From Xylanimonas allomyrinae (GTDB taxonomy: Bacteria > Actinomycetota > Actinomycetes > Actinomycetales > Cellulomonadaceae): a stretch of DNA of 64,000 bases. Shown here piece by piece: positions 60,004 through 64,000 of the stretch (the stretch's first letter is position 1; each line of letters begins with the position of its first letter). The notes beneath the pieces were generated by a model, which did not search any database, was not told where the DNA came from, and saw only the letters and a program-made list of their open reading frames with translations. The stretch spans positions 1,612,001 to 1,676,000 of the forward strand of contig NZ_CP035495.1 of the NCBI RefSeq assembly GCF_004135345.1. The letters are read 5' to 3'. The position numbers were made by a program, and so were the translations under genes.

Positions 60004-61434
60004 TCAGCCGCCGAGCCGCGCGAGCGCCGCGTCGATCCGCGTGAGCGTCCGCTCGCGACCCAGCACCTGGAGCGACTCGAACAGCGGCAGGCCGACGGTG
60101 CGGCCCGTGACGGCCACCCGCACCGGCGCCTGAGCCTTGCCGAGCTTGAGTCCGTGCCGCTCGCCGACCGCCGTGACCGTGTCCTTCAGCGGCTCGGCCT
60201 CCCACGGTTCGAGCGCAGCGAGCGCCGCGCGGGCGTCGGCGAGGACGGCCGGACCAGGCTCCTTCATCCCCTTGGCCCACGAGGCCTCGTCGTCGACGGG
60301 CACGTCGAGGAACAGGAAGTCGACGTTGTTGGTGATCTCGCTCAGCGTGGCCACGCGCGTCTGCGCGAGCGGCGCGACCGCCGCGAACGCGGCCGCGTCG
60401 AACTGCTCGGCGGTCCACGGCGCGTGCGGGGCACGCAGCCACGGCTCGACGGCGGCGGCGAACGCCTCGGGCGACAGCGCGCGGATGTACTCGCCGTTGA
60501 ACGCGGTGAGCTTCTTGACGTCGAAGAACGCCGACGAGGAGTTGACATCCGCGATGTCGAACCGCTCGACGAGCGTCTCGAACGGCAGGATCTCCTCGTC
60601 GTTGCCCGGCGCCCAGCCCAGCAGCATGAGGTAGTTGACCATCGCGTCGGGCAGGATGCCGTCGGCCAGGTAGTCCTCGAGCGCCACCTTGTCGCGGCGC
60701 TTCGACAGCTTCTGCCGCTTCTCGTTGACGATGACGGGCAGATGCGCCCACGTGGGCGGAGTCTGGCCGAGCGCTTCCCACAGCAGCTGCTGCTTGGGCG
60801 TGTTGGGCAGGTGCTCCTCGCCCCGGATCACGTGCGTGATGCGCTCGTCGACGTCGTCGACGACGTTGGCCAGCAGGAACACGGGTGAGCCGTCGCCGCG
60901 GGCGATGACGAAGTCCTCGATCGCGGCGTTGGGGAACGTCGGGTTGCCGCGGATCAGGTCGACCACCCGCGTCTCGCCGTCGTCGGGCGTGCGGAACCGC
61001 AGCGCCCGCCCCGGCTCGAACGCGAGGCCGCGCTCGCGGCAGAAGCCGTCATAGCCGGTCTGCGCGTTGCCGGTACGCGCTGCGACGTCGTCGCGCGTGC
61101 AGTCGCAGTAGTAGGCGTCGCCCTGGGCGAACAAGGTCGCGGCTGCCTCCGTGTGCAGCGTGACGTTCGCGGACTGGAAGTACGGGCCCTCGAACGCCGG
61201 ATCGTCGGCGTGCATGCCGAGAGCGGCCATCGCCGAGAGGATGCCGTCGACCCACTCGGGCTTGTTGCGCGCCGCGTCGGTGTCCTCGATGCGCAGCACG
61301 AACGTGCCGCCCGAGTGCTTGGCCACAGCCCAGTTGAACAGCGCCGACCGCGCCCCACCGACGTGGAACATCCCGGTGGGCGAGGGAGCGAAGCGAACGC
61401 GGACGGAGGACGAGCCGGGGGCAGGAAGAGTCAC
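60004..61434 (-). CDS. gltX: Glutamyl-tRNA synthetase
   Basis: 476-residue class I synthetase. HIGH-type motif [21 protein letters not shown] (HVGG at about 24-27), KMSKS-type motif [24 protein letters not shown]. Likely non-discriminating, charging both tRNA-Glu and tRNA-Gln as usual in this phylum. GTG start 7 nt behind TACGCT, a leaderless promoter. Located next to the Glu and Gln tRNA genes. Confidence 0.97.
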   Translation of the reverse strand: MTLPAPGSSSVRVRFAPSPTGMFHVGGARSALFNWAVAKHSGGTFVLRIEDTDAARNKPEWVDGILSAMAALGMHADDPAFEGPYFQSANVTLHTEAAATLFAQGDAYYCDCTRDDVAARTGNAQTGYDGFCRERGLAFEPGRALRFRTPDDGETRVVDLIRGNPTFPNAAIEDFVIARGDGSPVFLLANVVDDVDERITHVIRGEEHLPNTPKQQLLWEALGQTPPTWAHLPVIVNEKRQKLSKRRDKVALEDYLADGILPDAMVNYLMLLGWAPGNDEEILPFETLVERFDIADVNSSSAFFDVKKLTAFNGEYIRALSPEAFAAAVEPWLRAPHAPWTAEQFDAAAFAAVAPLAQTRVATLSEITNNVDFLFLDVPVDDEASWAKGMKEPGPAVLADARAALAALEPWEAEPLKDTVTAVGERHGLKLGKAQAPVRVAVTGRTVGLPLFESLQVLGRERTLTRIDAALARLGG

Positions 61435-61568
61435 GCGCCCCAGCGTAGTTGGCCACCGCCCCGCTACGGCGCGTGCGCGGTGCCGGCGTCACGCAGCCGC
61501 GTCCGGCTGGCGGCCGACGCGCGGCACCAGACGCGTCAGGCCGCAATTCATGGCACGGGTCCGCCCCA

Positions 61569-61636
61569 TCTGGTCGTCGGTTCGCGGTCTGGTCGTCGGC
61601 TTGACTCGACGACCAGACCGCGAAACGACGACCAGA
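61569..61636. repeat. 68-nt palindromic element, copy 1
   Basis: Arms 61569-61598 and 61607-61636 pair over 30 positions with one mismatch around loop GCTTGACT. Each arm has two copies of TCTGGTCGTCGG spaced 19 nt. Copy 2 lies at 62750-62817 on the other side of the AbiEi/DUF559-like gene. Confidence 0.85.
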
Positions 61637-61639
61637 CTC

Positions 61640-61722
61640 GCGTCGGCGCGGCGGCGGCGGCGTCGCGGCGGCGGCGTCGGCGCGGCGGCGGCGTCGGCGC
61701 GGCGGCGGCGTCAGCGCGGCGG
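61640..61722. repeat. GCGGCGGCGTCGGCG-type microsatellite
   Basis: Degenerate tandem GC repeats of GCGTCGGCGCGGCGGCG words run from the palindrome into the 3' end of the next gene, encoding its Arg/Pro-rich last residues. Confidence 0.7.
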
Positions 61723-62673
61723 TGTGGGCCGCGGGAGGCGGCGGTCCGGGCGGGCCGCGGCGCGCACGTCCGGCGGGAAGCGCGCGAGCAGACGCCTCGC
61801 CACGGCCTCTGGGTCGCGTGCGTCCACTGCCATGAACCTGACGGGCCGGACGCCGAGCGCCTCGGCGATGGCGTCCTCTCGCCGCTTCTCCTCGACGAGC
61901 GCCCGTCGTCCGTCGTAGCCGCGCCCGAACGCGCCGTCGGTGTACTTGACCTGCCCGTCGAACTCCGCGAGCACGCGCTGCTCCGGCCAGGCCAGGTCGA
62001 TGCGGTAGACGCCGAGGTGCGTGGCCACCGGGTACTGGAGCACCGGTCGGGGCAGGCCGAGCCGGGCCGCGACGTAGCGGAGCCACGTCTCCCACGCCGA
62101 CTGCGATCCACCGTCCATGAGGCCGAGCACGCACGCGGCCCGGGCCGTGCCGTTGGGCTTGCGGACGTCGGCGAGGCGCTGGCGCACCTCGCGCTCGCGC
62201 AGCCCTTGCCCAAGTGCCGCGTCCGCCACGACGAGGGCGTCGAGGACCGGCATCGTCAGGGCGCAGTCGAGGACGGTCTGCTCAAGCGAGGTAACGGGCA
62301 GGCCGTCGACGATGCCGTGCTGTGCGGGCAGGCCGACGTGCCGCGCGATGTCAGCGGCTCGGTCGCCGCCGGGTTTGGAGCGCTGGCGCAGGTGCGTCAC
62401 ATCCGAGACGGCCCAGAGCCTCAGGCCCCAGATCAGCGCGGCCGTCGCGTGCGAGAAGACGTGCGGTGCGCGGACCTGCGCGTGCACCGCACGGGCGTGG
62501 TCCAGAGCGCGCGCCCGTGCTCGCCCGGCGTCGCTGCCTGGCCGGCCGGCGCCGTCGTCGGCGGCAGGCATGTACGCCCCGCGACGGAGCCGGACGAGCT
62601 CACCGCTCGTCAGCGCGCTGCGCAGGCCGTTCGGCTCCTCGCTCCGCGCGAGCAGGATCTTCGTGCTGGACAT
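61711..62673 (-). CDS. AbiEi-like N-terminal / DUF559-like nuclease-fold C-terminal protein
   Basis: 320 residues. The first ~130 residues resemble the AbiEi antitoxin-type winged helix region of actinobacterial proteins (GLRSALTSGELVRLRRGAYMP, FSHATAALIWGLRLWAVSDVTHLRQRS). Residues ~190-300 resemble a DUF559/Vsr-type restriction-fold (SAWETWLRYVAARLGLPRPVLQYPV, YRIDLAWPEQRVLAEFDGQVKYTDG, KRREDAIAEALGVRPVRF) with candidate acidic/Lys active-site residues in IDLAW, EFDGQVKY. No toxin partner is adjacent. Flanked on both sides by 68-nt palindromes. Start at 62673 or ATG 62685. Confidence 0.75.
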   Translation of the reverse strand: MSSTKILLARSEEPNGLRSALTSGELVRLRRGAYMPAADDGAGRPGSDAGRARARALDHARAVHAQVRAPHVFSHATAALIWGLRLWAVSDVTHLRQRSKPGGDRAADIARHVGLPAQHGIVDGLPVTSLEQTVLDCALTMPVLDALVVADAALGQGLREREVRQRLADVRKPNGTARAACVLGLMDGGSQSAWETWLRYVAARLGLPRPVLQYPVATHLGVYRIDLAWPEQRVLAEFDGQVKYTDGAFGRGYDGRRALVEEKRREDAIAEALGVRPVRFMAVDARDPEAVARRLLARFPPDVRAAARPDRRLPRPTPPR

Positions 62674-62749
62674 GCCGGGCAGCATGCCGGGAACACACCC
62701 GCACCTCGGACCCCCTGTGCACAACCGCCGCCACGCGGCTGTGGCCCCG

Positions 62750-62817
62750 TCTGGTCGTCGGACTGGGGTCTGGTCGTCGGATCGGTCCGACGTCCAGACC
62801 CCAGACCGACGACCAGA
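62750..62817. repeat. 68-nt palindromic element, copy 2
   Basis: Nearly perfect inverted repeat (arms 62750-62781 and 62786-62817, loop TCGG). Same outer word TCTGGTCGTCGG and same 19-nt internal period as copy 1, but different inner words with compensating changes in the opposite arm, showing selection or gene conversion for pairing. Confidence 0.85.
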
Positions 62818-62830
62818 CAGGGGCGGCGTC

Positions 62831-63613
<783 letters not shown>

Positions 63614-63649
63614 GCAGGGAGCCTACGACGGCGTCCCGCGTCGCCGTCG

Positions 63650-64000
63650 TCACACGCGCGCGAGCACCTCGCCGTGCAGGATCGCGAACCAGCCGTCGGG
63701 CGCCTGCGCCCACGCGAGCCAGTCCTGCGCGAGCTGCTCGAGCGCGACGTCGTCGGCGAGGCCCGACTCCTGGGCCTGCACGGCGAAGTTCGACGCGACG
63801 CAGCGCTCCGCCCAGACCTGGCCCCACCACTGCCGGTCGGTCGGCGTCGCATAGCACCACGACGACGCGCTGGGCACGAGGTGTGCGGGGTCGAAGCCCG
63901 CCTGCTGCACCCACGAGAACAGCCGGCGCCCGGCATCGGGCTCGAAGCCGTAGGCGTGCGTGACCTCGTGGTACAGCGTGTTCCACTCGGTCAGCCCGGC
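63650..64000 (-). CDS. Class I SAM methyltransferase, C-terminal part
   Basis: Last ~116 residues; the gene continues past the window edge. The visible part (EWNTLYHEVTHAYGFEPDAGRRL, SASSWCYATPTDRQWWGQVWAERC, DGWFAILHGEVLARV) is the conserved C-terminal region of actinobacterial UbiE-like methyltransferases. The SAM motifs lie outside. Ends 37 bp before the FAH-family gene, same strand. Confidence 0.75.
   Translation of the reverse strand, partial: AGLTEWNTLYHEVTHAYGFEPDAGRRLFSWVQQAGFDPAHLVPSASSWCYATPTDRQWWGQVWAERCVASNFAVQAQESGLADDVALEQLAQDWLAWAQAPDGWFAILHGEVLARV

Overview
The window is chromosomal DNA of a high-GC Gram-positive actinobacterium. Third codon positions are almost all G or C, many starts are GTG, several promoters have a TANNNT box about 6 nt ahead of the start codon (leaderless mRNA), and the order leuD-leuC / IclR-type regulator ... 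tRNA-Glu, tRNA-Glu, tRNA-Gln ... gltX is typical of actinomycetes. Gene content (mqo, pntAB, anchored-repeat surface genes, LPxTG protein, Zur-type box) fits the Micrococcales, perhaps near Cellulomonadaceae or Promicromonosporaceae; this placement is an inference.

Layout. 1-4.3 kb: cut MFS transporter, malate:quinone oxidoreductase, and a divergent lysG/lysE amino-acid export pair. 4.3-8 kb: a lower-GC block with a broken ribB fragment, an MMPL exporter and a MarR regulator, probably acquired. 8-15 kb: a PanE-family oxidoreductase, transhydrogenase pntAB, an epimerase, and an MFS exporter cotranscribed with a KmtR-like Ni/Co sensor. 15-19.3 kb: a cysteine-rich leader peptide followed by a polar amino-acid (probably cysteine/cystine) ABC importer with two paralogous binding proteins. 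19.3-22.2 kb: arsenic/redox genes (ArsR-arsenate reductase fusion, CoA-disulfide-reductase-like flavoprotein with rhodanese domain, ArsR). 22.2-31.8 kb: a Zur-box-headed locus with a ZnuA-like lipoprotein carrying an inserted surface domain, three more surface proteins with the same domain, an ABC ATPase and permease, and a DUF916-like membrane-anchored protein. 31.8-37.6 kb: a GntR-controlled PTS and sugar-catabolism operon whose EIIB has an in-frame TGA beside its phosphocysteine. 37.6-42 kb: two fatty-acid desaturases and small proteins. 42-43 kb: an integrase relic. 43-50.5 kb: lpdA, and a DeoR-flanked carbohydrate operon (membrane protein, AraL-like HAD phosphatase, FGGY kinase, AraM-like glycerol-1-phosphate dehydrogenase). 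50.6-54.7 kb: an LLM flavoprotein, leuDC and their IclR-type regulator. 54.8-57.1 kb: small membrane proteins and a repeat-rich secreted protein. 57.7-64 kb: three tRNA genes, gltX, HAD phosphatase, two methyltransferases, an AbiEi/DUF559-like protein between two 68-nt palindromes, and an FAH-family hydrolase.

Metal and sulfur handling recurs: predicted Zn import, Ni/Co efflux, arsenic response and cysteine uptake lie within about 18 kb. Five conserved genes each show one apparent missing base in a short G or C run. This looks like consensus sequence error rather than gene decay, so these genes are annotated as single coding regions.
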